Notes: generated by a model from the sequence alone, not told the origin. A stretch of DNA of 64,000 bases from an uncultured Rhodopila sp. (GCF_903944925.1 NZ_CAJATU010000167.1:34212-98211); one strand, 5' to 3'. Counted from the stretch's first letter, positions 17,801-27,185 are shown. Numbers and translations: made by a program.

Positions 17801-18304
17801 GATATCCGCGCCGGCGAGGGCAAGCGGGCCGGGCAGGAGCGGGACTGGACCCCGAACATCTCGCTCGGCCTGCCGGTGCTGATCCCGGAGGACTACGTGC
17901 GCGACCTGCCGGTGCGGCTGGGGCTCTACCGGCGCATCGGCGGACTGGCGTCCGACGCGGAAAGCGACGCGATGGCGGCGGAACTGGTCGACCGCTTCGG
18001 CAAGCTGCCGGAGGAGGTGGACAACCTGCTCGGCGTCGTCGCGCTGAAACGCGCCTGCCGCGAGGCGGGGGTGGAGAAGCTGGAGGCCGGGCCGAAGGGC
18101 ATGGTGCTGTCGTTCCGCGGCAATGCGTTCTCCAACCCGGCCGGGCTGGTGCAGTGGCTGTCGAGAAAGGGCGGGATGGTGAAGCTGCGACCGGACCACA
18201 AGCTGGCGATCGTGCGCGACATGGACGTGGCGACGCGGCTGAAGTTTGCCCGCGACACGCTGAAGTCGCTGGATCAGATCGTCAGGCAGGCGAGGGCGGC
18301 ATGA
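14858..18304 (+). CDS. mfd: Transcription-repair coupling factor Mfd
   Basis: Releases RNA polymerase stalled at DNA lesions and recruits UvrA. At 1148 residues it is full length: UvrB-homology region at the N-terminus, RNA polymerase-interacting domain around residues 470-540, a RecG-like translocase with Walker A GDVGFGKTE near 625 and box II DEEQ near 725, TRG-region motifs, and a C-terminal domain that masks UvrA binding. It starts inside the end of sdhE (4-base overlap), and its stop overlaps the start of the GDSL hydrolase gene. Confidence 0.97.
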   Translation: MNEPIKVWGAPEGWDAFLLAKRRREHGGAVLHVARDDSRMARLAEALAFAMPEADILRFPAWDCLPYDRVSPNAEIVSERIATLARLMEKPAGPRIVLTTVNALVQRVPPRAAFAGASMTLTVNGTVKPEKLAAFLEANGYGRAGTVMEPGEYAMRGGIIDIFAAGEPDPVRLDLFGDTIESIRAFDPSSQRSAAKRNSLSLRPVSEVPLGKESIARFRTGWRDLFGQEAAADPIYLSISDGRRHPGMEHWVPLFHPTMENLLDYLPDAAVSLDHQCDEVLEARMEMIADHAQARKAPPRDGEVPYRPLPPSRLYLDRAEWDEMLSFGPVLAFTPFGMPDGATGIDGGGRPGPIFAQSGGGPGVTVFDQLRGQAERWNAEGRRIVVAAWTRGSRERLTNLLREHGFKDAAQEPDFASVRRKPAGSVSLVVLGLERGFVAERMAVVGEQDLLGERISRPPRRRKRADQFIAEATEIAEGDLVVHQEYGIGRYDGLATLSVTGAPHDCLRLIYDGDEKLFLPVENIEMLSRYGSEHQGVALDKLGGAGWQTRKAKMKQRIRDMAGELIRIAAARKIRDAETMAPPEGAFDEFCARFQFVETEDQARAIADVLEDLAAGKPMDRLICGDVGFGKTEVALRAAFVAAMAGSQVAVVVPTTLLARQHYRVFSARFAGLPIKVAQLSRMVTAKEATEVRKGIANGDINIVVGTHALLAKSVEFSDLGLLIVDEEQHFGVAHKERLKAMKADVHVLTLTATPIPRTLQLALTGVREMSVIATPPVDRLAVRTFIMPFDSVVIREALQRERFRGGQVFCVVPRIEDLQRMSDRLREIVPEARTVQAHGRLAPTELERVMTEFGDGKYDILLSTNIVESGLDMPAVNTLLIHRADMFGLGQLYQLRGRVGRGKQRGYAYLTWPPNHRLSVAAEKRLTVMQTLDALGAGFTLASHDLDIRGAGNLLGDEQSGHIKEVGIELYQQMLEDAVADIRAGEGKRAGQERDWTPNISLGLPVLIPEDYVRDLPVRLGLYRRIGGLASDAESDAMAAELVDRFGKLPEEVDNLLGVVALKRACREAGVEKLEAGPKGMVLSFRGNAFSNPAGLVQWLSRKGGMVKLRPDHKLAIVRDMDVATRLKFARDTLKSLDQIVRQARAA

Positions 18305-18996
18305 TCGGGCGGATGGCCGTCGCCGCGGTGCTGCTGTGCGCGGGGGCACAGATGGGCGCGGCGGCCGAGAAAGGGTGTTCTTCGGCCGCCTGCATCAACA
18401 TGGTGTTCGACGGCGACAGCATCTCCGCCGGTGTCGGCGCCACCCGGGACAATACCCCGGATCGTCTCGTGGCGCGGGCGCTGGGGCATGTGCGGGTGTA
18501 TAACGTGGCGGTCAGCGGCCGGCCCGTCGGCGAATGCGTGCGGTTGTTTCCGGATCTGGTGGCGCGCCTGTTCGTGCCGGGCGGGGAGCCGAACGTGATC
18601 GTCTTCCATGCGGGTGATAATGACATCGCGCTCGGGAATACTGCCGCCGGGACCTATGCCGCGTTCACGTCCTATGTCGCGGCGGCGCATGCGCAGGGCT
18701 GGAAGGTCGTTGCTTCAACGGAACTGCGGCGCTTCGACTTTCCGGCGGCGAAAGAAGCGCAGCTTGAGGCTTACAATGACCGCCTGCGCGAGAACAAGGC
18801 GCACGCCGATGCGGTTGTCGATCTTGACGCCGAACCGAAGTTTACGGACGTGGTCTACCGGGGCGACCCTGCGGTGTTCAGCAAGGACCGCATCCACCTG
18901 AGCGACGGCGGCTATGCTGTTTTGGCGGAGTTGCTGACCCCGGCGGTGAAGCGGGTGGCGGGGCGGGAGCCGATCGCTACGCAGACAGCGCGTTGA
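18301..18996 (+). CDS. Exported SGNH/GDSL-family hydrolase
   Basis: A 231-residue secreted esterase/lipase-type enzyme. It has a signal peptide (MIGRMAVAAVLLCAGAQMGA, cleavage after about residue 21), block I FDGDSISAGVG with the catalytic Ser, a block III-like HAGDNDIA, and block V DRIHLSDGGY with the Asp/His pair. The block II Gly region is SGRPVG. Substrate unknown. The ATG overlaps the mfd TGA (ATGA), so it is the third gene of a coupled series. Its last 20 bases overlap the end of the convergent gene at 18977. Confidence 0.88.
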   Translation: MIGRMAVAAVLLCAGAQMGAAAEKGCSSAACINMVFDGDSISAGVGATRDNTPDRLVARALGHVRVYNVAVSGRPVGECVRLFPDLVARLFVPGGEPNVIVFHAGDNDIALGNTAAGTYAAFTSYVAAAHAQGWKVVASTELRRFDFPAAKEAQLEAYNDRLRENKAHADAVVDLDAEPKFTDVVYRGDPAVFSKDRIHLSDGGYAVLAELLTPAVKRVAGREPIATQTAR

Positions 18997-19972
18997 AGAC
19001 GAGAGTCATGGCCTGGCTGGTGGCGCTGACGAAGGCCGCCGCCGTATCGGGATCGGTTTCCGCAGCGGCGTACCAGTTGATGGTAAAGGCGAAATAGACC
19101 CAGCGATTGTTGAAGAACAGTCCGCCGGGCACGCACAGGCAATGGAAACCCGGGACATCGATGCTGCCACCCTTGGCGAATGCGCTGGCGCCGATCGGCA
19201 ATGGCACCAGGAAGATCGCATCGCCCAGGCTGAGGATGCGGCGGAACTCGTTCAGGGTTTCGGGGTTCTTGAAGAACTGCCCATGCAATGCGCGCGAATA
19301 GTAGTAAACGAGATCGTCGGCCGAGGATGCCAGCGTTTCGACACCGTTTAGCGGCGAATTGACGATCGGCAGCGGCCCCGATGCCTCGAGCTCAGCCCAG
19401 GTGAAGGTCTTGTAGTCGGACGCGCCCAGCAGGTAGCCGAAGAAGCTGCGTGTGCTGTCCGGAATCGCGGTCTTTTTCAGGCCGGCGGCGGCGATGAAGC
19501 TGCGGACGTTGTCGGGTCCGGCGTATTTCAGCATCATGTCGGTGCCAGTATTATCGCTGTGCATAATCATCGCTTCCATGGCGGTTCGTTCCGAGACGGT
19601 GCCGCTCAGGTTGGGTGGGTTGAACGTTGCGCTGTCAACCGACCAGACGCTGGCATCGAGCGTAAGCTGCGCCGAGGTGATGGTTTTCACCACATCCGGC
19701 GTGTCCGCCTGGATCAGCGCCTCCGCCAGAACGAAGGTTTTGAATGCGCTGCCAACGAATAGTTGCGGCGAAGCGTTCGATGAAATGAGCAGTTGCGGCT
19801 TGTTGTCGGTCGCAGGCGCCCAGATCTTGATTGATTTGTCGCCCGGCAGACTGTCGAACAACGAGAGAACCTGGCCGGGGTTCAGGACTGTGGCATTCGC
19901 TCTGGAGGCGAGCACGAGCGGACTGATGGAAAGCGCCGCAGCCGACCCCATGAACAAGCGACGTGATGGCAT
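18977..19972 (-). CDS. Class A beta-lactamase-fold serine hydrolase, Tat-type signal
   Basis: A 331-residue exported protein of the serine beta-lactamase/transpeptidase fold. The N-terminus (SRRLFMGSAAALSISPLVLA) looks like a twin-arginine leader. Catalytic motifs: S75-A-F-K78, S139-D-N141 and K267-G-G-S270 (in place of the usual K-T/S-G). I do not see a convincing omega-loop ExxLN, so hydrolysis of beta-lactams is uncertain; a peptidase or amidase role is possible. ATG at 19972 has GGGGGAG 8 bases upstream. Confidence 0.82.
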   Translation of the reverse strand: MPSRRLFMGSAAALSISPLVLASRANATVLNPGQVLSLFDSLPGDKSIKIWAPATDNKPQLLISSNASPQLFVGSAFKTFVLAEALIQADTPDVVKTITSAQLTLDASVWSVDSATFNPPNLSGTVSERTAMEAMIMHSDNTGTDMMLKYAGPDNVRSFIAAAGLKKTAIPDSTRSFFGYLLGASDYKTFTWAELEASGPLPIVNSPLNGVETLASSADDLVYYYSRALHGQFFKNPETLNEFRRILSLGDAIFLVPLPIGASAFAKGGSIDVPGFHCLCVPGGLFFNNRWVYFAFTINWYAAAETDPDTAAAFVSATSQAMTLVFNALSA

Positions 19973-20146
19973 TTTGATTGCTCCCCCGGATGGAGGCGCA
20001 GTATAGAGCATCTTTAAGGCGCTGAAACGGGATCTATTGAATGAAGATATAGTGTTTGCGTGATCCACGCCCGGGATCAGGTGTCGCCCGCGGGCTTGTA
20101 TTCAATCGCTTTGTCGCAGCGAAATATTCTGCGCCGTCCGCAACCA

Positions 20147-20180
20147 AAGGCGTGGATGGTGCGCCTGCGCGCACCATGAC
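20147..20180. repeat. Single-arm copy of a dispersed palindromic repeat
   Basis: This 34-base segment (AAGGCGTGGATGGTGCGCC...CCATGAC) closely matches the right arm of the palindrome at 27186-27272. A degenerate partner (GATCCACGCC) lies near 20062. It sits between the beta-lactamase-fold gene and the chemoreceptor gene. Confidence 0.65.
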
Positions 20181-20233
20181 AGCGAGAAGCATAGCCGCCG
20201 GGTCGTTCGTTGACTCCGGGTGGCGCGGCGGGT

Positions 20234-22519
20234 TCAGGCGGCGCGCGCCATCGACGTGATGCGATTCACCAGCGCGGAAACACGCGCCCGGGTCGCGGTA
20301 TCGGCAGCGAACGTTGCGCCCACGCCATCCGCCTGGCGCCGGTTCAGGGCAATCTCGAATGTTTCGCCGTCGATCGTCAGCCGGGCCGCGGAGCGGGCTT
20401 GCACCGGCGGACAATCCAGCAGCATCGCCCCGCCGGGCGAAATGTTGCTAAGTCGCACGGGTGTCGCCGGCCGCCCCGGCAGCGCCAACTGTCCGCCCAG
20501 GTTGACGCCGATGCGCGCATGCGCCCTGCGATCCACTTCCTCGGTTGAGGTGCGAACCACATGAACCACCGTGTGGCGCAGGTCCTGGACCGCTTTCTCC
20601 AGGGCACCGGCCGATTGCAGCACGTCGTTGGCTTGCGCGTCGGTTTGCCTGGCCGCGCCGCGCACGTTGTCGGTGCGCTCGGACACCACCCGCGCGGCAT
20701 CCGCGGTTTCCGCGACGCTGCGGGCGATTTCCGCCGTGGCGGCGCCTTGCTGCTCCACCGCCGAGGCAACCGACGTGCTGATCCCCTCGATCTCGCCGAT
20801 GGTCGAGATGATGTGCGACACTGCCTCGGTCGCGGCTGCGGTAGCGGCGCGCACGCCATTGATCTGCCGGCTGATCTCCTCGGTGGAGCGTGCTGTCTGG
20901 GTGGCGAGCTGCTTGACCTCGCCGGCGACGACGGCGAAGCCCTTGCCGGCTTCGCCAGCCCGTGCCGCCTCGATCGTGGCGTTCAGCGCCAGCAGGTTGG
21001 TGCGCCCGGCGATGTCGGCGATCATCTGCGCGACCTGGCCGATATCGGCCGCCTGGCGTGACAGCGCGTCGATGCTGGCCCGGGCGCCGGCTCCGGCAGT
21101 GACCGCCCCCTGCGCGACGCCGGCCGATCGGCTGACCTGCCGGGTGATTTCGGCGATGGATGCGGAGAGCTGTTCGGCGGCGCTGGCTACGGTCTGGGCG
21201 GTTGCCAGGGTCTGGCTGGCGGCGGTGGCGGCCTCGGCGGCGTTCCGGCCGGTGGACACGGCGGTGTCGGCCATGGCCTCGGCGGTGGCAGACATATGGC
21301 CGGTCAGCCCGCTGACCCGGGCAACCGCCTGGCCGGCTTCCCGCTCGATGGTTTCGGCCATTGTCTCCAGCGCCTCGCGCTTGGCTTGCTGTGCGGCCTC
21401 GCGTTCGGTCTGCTGTTCGGCGACCAGCCGCAGGTTGTCCCGGGCCTGGTCGCGGAACGTCTCGAGCGCCCGCGCCATTCCGCCGATTTCGTCGCCGCGG
21501 CCGCGGCCGGGGATGGCGACGCCGAGAATGCCATCGGCGATCGCGCGCATCGCCTGCGCCAGGCCGATCAGCGGCCGCGTGACCGCGCGGCCCATGATGG
21601 CGGCACCCCCGGCGGCGGCGGCAATGATCAGCGCGATCGAGATCAGCATGATCCGGTCGGCCCTGGCTTTGCCGGCGGCGACCTCCACCGTCGCCTCCGC
21701 AGCCTGCTGTTCACTGGTGTCGCGCAGCGTGATCAGGTCGGGTTCGAGGCCGGCATAGACGCGGGACAATTCGGCAATCTGATCAGTCAACTGTAGCCGG
21801 GCGCTGACCAGGGCCAGAAAGTCGCGCCGGTAGGCCGCCATCTTATCGGTTATCGCCGCGCGGTCGGACGCGGGAATGTCGCTTTCCGCGAGCGCCTTGC
21901 CGAAGTTCGCGAAGCTTGTCTCGAACTGATCGCGATAGCTGGCGGCGACGCGGGCGAGGAAATCCTTCTCATGCCGGCGCAGCATGAGCATTTCGATCTT
22001 TGGCGCCAGGGCGTTGTGCCTGTCGATCATCGCCTCCGCGTCGTGCACCGAGGCGCGCAGCGCCCCGAGCAAGCCGGCGGTTTCGTTCAGTCCGACCTTG
22101 CGCCATTGGTTGACGACGGTGGCGAAGGCGGTCTCATAGCGGTTGATTCCGGCGTTCAGGGTGTTAGCGGCATTGCTCAATCCATCACCGGTGCGGCCGG
22201 GGGCGGCGAGTGCAGCGGTGATCCGGGCCAACTCGCCGCGGGCGTCGCGCAGCGCCGCGGCATTCTTCTCGACCTCGGTTTCAAGGCCGCGAAGCTGGAA
22301 ATCCTTCTCGGAGCGCCGGGCCTGGAGCATGGCGCGGTCCAGCCGGGAGACCTGGCTGTTCAGCGCCTGCGCGGCGTCGCCGCGCGCTTGGACCCGCGCC
22401 TCGGTGGCGGCGCCGGCAAAGTGGATCGAGACCAGGACCAGCATACCGGCGATACCGACGGCGGCCAGCATGGCGATCTGCCAGCGGAGGGAAACGCGCG
22501 AGAGGACCTGCAGCTTCAT
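20234..22519 (-). CDS. Methyl-accepting chemotaxis protein with HBM-like sensor and C-terminal PilZ domain
   Basis: A 761-residue membrane chemoreceptor. TM1 spans about 14-34 and TM2 about 290-312, with a helical periplasmic region between. That region contains two EKDF motifs (71-74 and 184-187, each preceded by an Arg-rich helix), as in helical bimodular (HBM) ligand domains. A HAMP domain follows, then a long signalling coiled coil with the conserved tip near residues 530-560 ([19 protein letters not shown]). The last 100 residues form a PilZ domain (RRxxxR-type start near 660, later [10 protein letters not shown]), so signalling may be tuned by cyclic-di-GMP. The diguanylate cyclase at 44600 could supply that molecule (inference). 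Confidence 0.93.
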   Translation of the reverse strand: MKLQVLSRVSLRWQIAMLAAVGIAGMLVLVSIHFAGAATEARVQARGDAAQALNSQVSRLDRAMLQARRSEKDFQLRGLETEVEKNAAALRDARGELARITAALAAPGRTGDGLSNAANTLNAGINRYETAFATVVNQWRKVGLNETAGLLGALRASVHDAEAMIDRHNALAPKIEMLMLRRHEKDFLARVAASYRDQFETSFANFGKALAESDIPASDRAAITDKMAAYRRDFLALVSARLQLTDQIAELSRVYAGLEPDLITLRDTSEQQAAEATVEVAAGKARADRIMLISIALIIAAAAGGAAIMGRAVTRPLIGLAQAMRAIADGILGVAIPGRGRGDEIGGMARALETFRDQARDNLRLVAEQQTEREAAQQAKREALETMAETIEREAGQAVARVSGLTGHMSATAEAMADTAVSTGRNAAEAATAASQTLATAQTVASAAEQLSASIAEITRQVSRSAGVAQGAVTAGAGARASIDALSRQAADIGQVAQMIADIAGRTNLLALNATIEAARAGEAGKGFAVVAGEVKQLATQTARSTEEISRQINGVRAATAAATEAVSHIISTIGEIEGISTSVASAVEQQGAATAEIARSVAETADAARVVSERTDNVRGAARQTDAQANDVLQSAGALEKAVQDLRHTVVHVVRTSTEEVDRRAHARIGVNLGGQLALPGRPATPVRLSNISPGGAMLLDCPPVQARSAARLTIDGETFEIALNRRQADGVGATFAADTATRARVSALVNRITSMARAA

Positions 22520-22836
22520 TCACGGCTCCGGATTGATTGATTCCGGGTGCCGGTTTAGCAGCGAGTGGTTAAGCAACCGTTAACGCGGGGCCGAAATTTC
22601 CCGTTTCGGCTGCAAAACCTGGATGGCTCGACCCGGACCAGCCATCCATCCGATCGTCGAAGCCGAACAATCGACCGGGGGTAGTCCAGAACGGTTTCCG
22701 CCGGTGCGCAGCCGGCCTGCCGGCTCGCACGGTGATGGAGACCAGCACAACGAAGACCCCGAGCGCGGAGGCGGGTGTTGAAATGCTGGAATACTTTGTG
22801 GGGCGGCCGTCAGCCGCCCGGCACGCAAGGCGTTGC
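22520..22836. other. 317-base intergenic region
   Basis: This separates the chemoreceptor start from the 3' end of the NUDIX operon. It must contain the chemoreceptor promoter. A 7-base-arm hairpin (22801-22807 and 22813-22819, GGGCGGC) just past the NUDIX stop could terminate the GldA/F/G-like operon, although it lacks a T-run. I see no convincing gene. Confidence 0.5.
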
Positions 22837-23280
22837 TCAGGGCTGCGGCTCGCTGATCAGCTTCCGGGCGATCCCGATGACCCGGTGCGCCTCCGACCAC
22901 AAGCCGTATGGCTCCAGCGCATCCATCGGCGCCCACACCGCCGAGGTCACGTCGGTCGCCGCCACCGGCTCCCCGGACACCCAGCGCGCGCAGAAATCGA
23001 GGATCGTGTAGTGAAACTGCACACGGCCTTCCGCATCCCGCCGGATCGTATCGACATGCGCGCAGAAATACAGCGGGCCGACCGCCAGGCCGCATTCTTC
23101 CATGAGTTCGCGGCGAGCCGCTTGCTCGCAGGTCTCGCCGACATCCTGCGCGCCGCCGGGCAGGGTCCAGGCACCCACGTTGGGCGGCTTGCCGCGCTGA
23201 CACAGCAGCACGCTGTCGCCCTTGATCACCGCGATCCCGATGCCGATGATCGGCCTGGCGGGATACTCGCGGTCGGTCAT
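22837..23280 (-). CDS. NUDIX hydrolase (ADP-ribose pyrophosphatase-like)
   Basis: A 147-residue enzyme hydrolysing a nucleoside diphosphate-X substrate. The Nudix box is complete: GGAQDVGETCEQAARRELME followed by ECGL, matching Gx5Ex7REUxEExGU. Its general look (GAWTLPGG) is that of ADP-ribose or oxidised-nucleotide hydrolases; the substrate cannot be fixed. The ATG overlaps the DUF4340 gene stop by 4 bases, making it the last gene of the ABC-export operon, an odd partner for that system. Confidence 0.9.
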   Translation of the reverse strand: MTDREYPARPIIGIGIAVIKGDSVLLCQRGKPPNVGAWTLPGGAQDVGETCEQAARRELMEECGLAVGPLYFCAHVDTIRRDAEGRVQFHYTILDFCARWVSGEPVAATDVTSAVWAPMDALEPYGLWSEAHRVIGIARKLISEPQP

Positions 23281-24515
23281 TTCTTGTCCGTCTCGGGCGC
23301 GGCGGGCTCGGGCGCCGCGGCTGCGGGCGGCGGCGACGCCGGCGCAGCAGGCTCGGCGGATGCCGCAGCAGGGGGCGCGGCATCGGGCGGGGCCGCAGCA
23401 GGGGCCGCGGTGTCGGGTGAAGCCGCAGCAGGCGCAGCGGCATCGGGCGGGACCGCAGCAGGCGGGGCTGCCTCCGGCTCCGGCGCCGGATGCGTCGCGG
23501 CGGGCGCCGGTGGAGGCTCCGCCGCCTTCAGGTCATCGATCGCCGGCACCAGCGACTTCTCCTTCCAGGACGGCACCTGGTAGCTCCAGCCGGCGAGCCG
23601 CGCGGACAGGCGGTCCGCTTCGGCCTTGGCCTTGTCGGGGCCGGAGACCGCGAACCGCGCCCAGACATCCTTGTCAGCGTGCAGCAGCGTCACCTTCACC
23701 GCCAGCCCATCAAGCGTGGTGAACACCGCCTGGCCGGCCGGTTCGCCGATCGCGTCGGCGTCCGCCTTCACCGACTGCAAGGTCAGCATCTCCAGCGCGC
23801 GGGCGACGTTATCGACCTTGTAGTCCTCCAGCTTGGCGTGCTCCGCCGGTTTGGTCAGCGTGAACTTGCCATCCACCCGGCCGAACACCAGCGCGTCGTC
23901 GCCGACGACCACGGAGGCGATCTTGTCCTGCCCGATATTCAGGATGTCCCGGTCCAGCCACGCCGACGCATCGGCGTCCGCCTGCAGGCTGCCCTCGGCC
24001 AGCCAGGACTGAGTCTCGTCCGGGCGGCGCACATAGACCTCGTCCGGCACGTGCCCCTGGCTGCGCACCCGCCGGTGCCCGACGATCACCGCCACGATCG
24101 GCTGGCCGCCGGCATCCACCAGCCGCAGCAGATCGCCCGAGGCGGCCGCGGCGTTCGGATCCTCCACGCCGAGGCGGGCGAACTCGGCCGGGTTGCCGGT
24201 GCGCGGCTCCAGCAGCCGCAACTCCGTCAGTCCGGTCAGCACGCCGCGCAGCTTGACGTCCTGGATCGGGTAATCGTGCATCGAGGCGACGCCCCAGCCG
24301 CCATCGGGGCGCTTCTCGATCACCGTCTGCTTGCCCTGATGAGTGATCTCCAGCTTCGCCGCATCGTGCAGCTTCGCGGCCAGGCCGGGGAACATCAGGC
24401 CGCCGCCGGAGATCGCGGTCTGCTCGCGCGGCACGGTCGCAGTGCCGTAGTACCAGCCGCCCGCTACCGCCGCGCCACCCGCGACGACCAGCGCAATCAG
24501 GGTGAGGGCCCTCAT
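23277..24515 (-). CDS. DUF4340 membrane-anchored protein of Gld-type ABC cluster
   Basis: A 412-residue protein with one N-terminal membrane helix (residues 3-22) and a periplasmic DUF4340 domain of repeated beta-alpha units. Residues from about 345 form an Ala/Pro-rich tail of near-repeats (AAPPDAAAPAAASPD-like), probably a flexible spacer. DUF4340 proteins accompany GldF/GldG-type transporters with unknown function. It overlaps the GldG-like gene (4 bases) and the NUDIX gene (4 bases). Confidence 0.88.
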   Translation of the reverse strand: MRALTLIALVVAGGAAVAGGWYYGTATVPREQTAISGGGLMFPGLAAKLHDAAKLEITHQGKQTVIEKRPDGGWGVASMHDYPIQDVKLRGVLTGLTELRLLEPRTGNPAEFARLGVEDPNAAAASGDLLRLVDAGGQPIVAVIVGHRRVRSQGHVPDEVYVRRPDETQSWLAEGSLQADADASAWLDRDILNIGQDKIASVVVGDDALVFGRVDGKFTLTKPAEHAKLEDYKVDNVARALEMLTLQSVKADADAIGEPAGQAVFTTLDGLAVKVTLLHADKDVWARFAVSGPDKAKAEADRLSARLAGWSYQVPSWKEKSLVPAIDDLKAAEPPPAPAATHPAPEPEAAPPAAVPPDAAAPAAASPDTAAPAAAPPDAAPPAAASAEPAAPASPPPAAAAPEPAAPETDKK

Positions 24516-26410
24516 CGGCGTGCCCTCGCGCGGCGGCGTCGTTGCAGGATGCCCATGGTGACCGCCACCACGGTCAGCAGCAACGGCACAACGACGATGG
24601 TGAAGACCCGCATCTCGGTCTCGAGCCGGGAAATGTCACGGTTCAGCTCCAACTGCACCGCGCGCAGCTTGCCGCGGGTTTGCAGGATGTCCTGCCGGGC
24701 GGTGTCGATTGCCTCGCGCTGCTCGGGCGTGATGACCGCCTCGGCCTTGCCGTTCTCGCCGCCCGATCGCAACGTGCGCAATTGCTTCTCGACGTCATCG
24801 AGGTGGGTCTGCAAGGCTTGCTGGGTCTGGCGGTATTGCGCCTCCGCATCGCTCTGCATCGCCGCGACCAGGGTGAACGGGCGGTTGGTGTCGCCGCGGG
24901 AGCGTAGGCCGATAAGCGCGTCGCTGCCGGACAGGGTGCCAATGAGGTTGGCGACGAACGGCCCGTTGTCGGCGAACGGGGTGGCGGTCTGCTGGCCGAA
25001 GAAGTCGGCGACGTGCACCCAGAAGCGGTCCGCCAGGATGTCGGAGTCGGCAGCGACGATCAGGTTGGCGGGGCCGTCGGTCTGAGCCTTGTACTCGGGG
25101 AAATTGTCCGGCCGCTTCTGGTCTCCGGTCAGCGGCGGCGGGCCGGAGAAAGCGGATTTCAGCACGCCGTGCACACGCGCGGCGATCACCCGGGGGCCGC
25201 CCTCCGGCTTGAAGCCCGCCAGCAGCTTGGCAGGATCGGGCATCTTCACGTCGTCGACCGGGAGCAGTTCGCTGCGGTCGCTGCTGCTCAGCAGCGGGGT
25301 GAAATCGATGGTGGCGTTCGGCGCCTTCGACAGCGAGCCTGCGGACGCCACCGTCACCTGCTGCAAGTCCGCGGTTGCCGGGTCGTCGTGATTGATGCCG
25401 TCGCGGATGTTGAACCAGGCGACGTAGCTCACCGCTTGCACTTCATCATCGCCGCCGGCCCGCACCCGCCAGGCGCCGGTCAGGTCGCCGACGACCTTGG
25501 TCGGGTCGAACTGGATGCCCCAGGCGTCGAACAGAGTCTTCAAATCGGAATGCGTATCCGTGGGCGGCATGCCGGTCTGCGACGGGGTGGAGGCAAGCGC
25601 CTCGCTCCAAGGATCGACCATCGCCATCAGCTTGCCGCCGCGCATGACGAACTGGTCGATCGCATACAGCGTCGCGGGCGAGAGGTCGCGGGCCTCGGCC
25701 ACCAGCAACACCTGGATGTCGGGATCGATGACCTGCGCATCCAGCGGCACCGTCTTGACCGTGTTGGTCTGCCGCAGCAGCACGGTGGAGGCGTAGGGCT
25801 GGCCGGCCGCGCCGCGGCCGCGCGACATCATCATCGCCTGCGGATCGCCGTCCAGCGGCAGGGAGGACATCACGCCGACGACCGGACGCGCCGGGTTGGA
25901 CAGGTCGTAGACCAGTTTCGTCAGGTCATATTCCAGGAAGCGCTCGCGTTCGGCCTGAAAGAACGGGATGGTTTTTTCGTCGTCCTCCAGGTTGGTTCCG
26001 GCGAGGCCGAAATAGACCTGCGAACCGTTCTGGTCGAGCGGCACGGGCTGCAGGCCGTAGGCCATGGCGCGGTCCTCGGTGTCGCTGAACGGTTCGGGGT
26101 CGTAAAATTCGAGCTTCACCTTGCCGTTCGACACCGACGCATAGTCTTCCAGCATCTCCCGTACATGATCGGCGTACGTGCCGTAGGCGGGAACGGAGCT
26201 GCCGAGCTGCTTCGAGTAGAACAGCCGCAAGGTCACCGGTTCCTTCAATGCGCCCAGGATCTGCCGCGTGCCGGGTGCCAGGGTGTAGATGTGCCCCTGC
26301 GTCAGATCGAGCTGGACATTGGCGAGCCGGGCATCGGCGAACATGTTGATGCCGATGGCGATCGCGGCGGCGGCGATGATGCCGATAAGGGAGAAGATCA
26401 GGCGGCGCAT
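24512..26410 (-). CDS. GldG-like ABC-associated periplasmic protein
   Basis: A 632-residue protein with an N-terminal membrane helix (about 4-24), a large extracytoplasmic domain of the ABC_transp_aux/GldG family (YTLAPGTRQIL, VTLRLFYSKQLG), and a C-terminal helix ending in a basic RRRRARARR tail. The ATG at 26410 leaves a 4-base gap to the permease gene; a TTG ten codons earlier would overlap it. It works with the permease (26415) and ATPase (27316) as an exporter of unknown substrate; related clusters are outside the gliding bacteria too. Confidence 0.88.
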   Translation of the reverse strand: MRRLIFSLIGIIAAAAIAIGINMFADARLANVQLDLTQGHIYTLAPGTRQILGALKEPVTLRLFYSKQLGSSVPAYGTYADHVREMLEDYASVSNGKVKLEFYDPEPFSDTEDRAMAYGLQPVPLDQNGSQVYFGLAGTNLEDDEKTIPFFQAERERFLEYDLTKLVYDLSNPARPVVGVMSSLPLDGDPQAMMMSRGRGAAGQPYASTVLLRQTNTVKTVPLDAQVIDPDIQVLLVAEARDLSPATLYAIDQFVMRGGKLMAMVDPWSEALASTPSQTGMPPTDTHSDLKTLFDAWGIQFDPTKVVGDLTGAWRVRAGGDDEVQAVSYVAWFNIRDGINHDDPATADLQQVTVASAGSLSKAPNATIDFTPLLSSSDRSELLPVDDVKMPDPAKLLAGFKPEGGPRVIAARVHGVLKSAFSGPPPLTGDQKRPDNFPEYKAQTDGPANLIVAADSDILADRFWVHVADFFGQQTATPFADNGPFVANLIGTLSGSDALIGLRSRGDTNRPFTLVAAMQSDAEAQYRQTQQALQTHLDDVEKQLRTLRSGGENGKAEAVITPEQREAIDTARQDILQTRGKLRAVQLELNRDISRLETEMRVFTIVVVPLLLTVVAVTMGILQRRRRARARR

Positions 26411-26414
26411 CGGA

Positions 26415-27146
26415 TCAATCCGCTTTCCGTTGATCGACAAGAACGGTATTCAGGAACAGGAAGAAGCCGATGAAAGTAACGAAATAGATCACGTCGCGCA
26501 GCGAGATCAGCCCGCGGGTGAAATCGGCGAACCGGTCGGTGATCGCCAGCCGGCGGGTGAACTCCCCCAGCGCCGGGGCGGTGTGCGACAGGAAATCATT
26601 GACGATCGGGTTGGAGGCGACGGCGAAGATGAAACACACCGCCACCGCCAGGACGAACGCGATGACCTGGTTGCGGGTCAGCGCCGACATCGCCGCGCCG
26701 ACGGACAGGAACGCCCCCGCAATCAGCAGGCTGCCGAGATAGCCGGAGGCGATGACGCCGTTGTCCGGATTGCCGAGGATGTTGACCGCGATGACGAACG
26801 GGAAGGTCAGCAGCAGTGCGATGGCGCAGAATGCCCAGGCGGCGAGGAATTTTCCCAGCACCGCCTGGGTCTGGGTTATCGGCAGCGTAAGCAGCAGCTC
26901 GATAGTGCCGAGGCGGCGTTCCTCGGCCCACAGGCGCATGGTGATGGCCGGGATCAGCAGCAGGAACACCCACGGGATGAACGTGAAGAACGGGTTCAGA
27001 TCGGCGATCCCGCGGTCGAAGAACTGGCCGAGGTTGACGGTCAGGGCGCCCTGCAGGACCAGGAAGATGACGATGAACACGGTGGCGACCGGGGTGGCGA
27101 AGTAGGCGCGCAGTTCCCGGCCGGCAATGGTAAGCATGGCGTTCAT
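26415..27146 (-). CDS. ABC-2 type permease (GldF-like)
   Basis: A 243-residue membrane protein with six predicted transmembrane helices. It starts LTIAGRELRAYFATPVATVF, the typical cytoplasmic N-terminal helix of ABC-2 permeases, and carries the conserved MRLWAEERRLGTIELLLTLP loop. It forms the channel for the ATPase encoded at 27316. ATG at 27146 is used (27137 is an in-frame alternative). The 169-base gap to the ATPase gene is unusually long for this operon and is occupied by a palindromic repeat. Confidence 0.9.
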   Translation of the reverse strand: MNAMLTIAGRELRAYFATPVATVFIVIFLVLQGALTVNLGQFFDRGIADLNPFFTFIPWVFLLLIPAITMRLWAEERRLGTIELLLTLPITQTQAVLGKFLAAWAFCAIALLLTFPFVIAVNILGNPDNGVIASGYLGSLLIAGAFLSVGAAMSALTRNQVIAFVLAVAVCFIFAVASNPIVNDFLSHTAPALGEFTRRLAITDRFADFTRGLISLRDVIYFVTFIGFFLFLNTVLVDQRKAD

Positions 27147-27185
27147 GCCGAAGCGGTCCTGATAGTGGCGGCCACCGATCCCGGC

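Noticed and set aside
22580..23443. 287-codon Pro/Arg-rich minus frame overlapping the NUDIX gene
   Set aside because: It overlaps a clear NUDIX and DUF4340 reading; composition is typical of a shadow frame.
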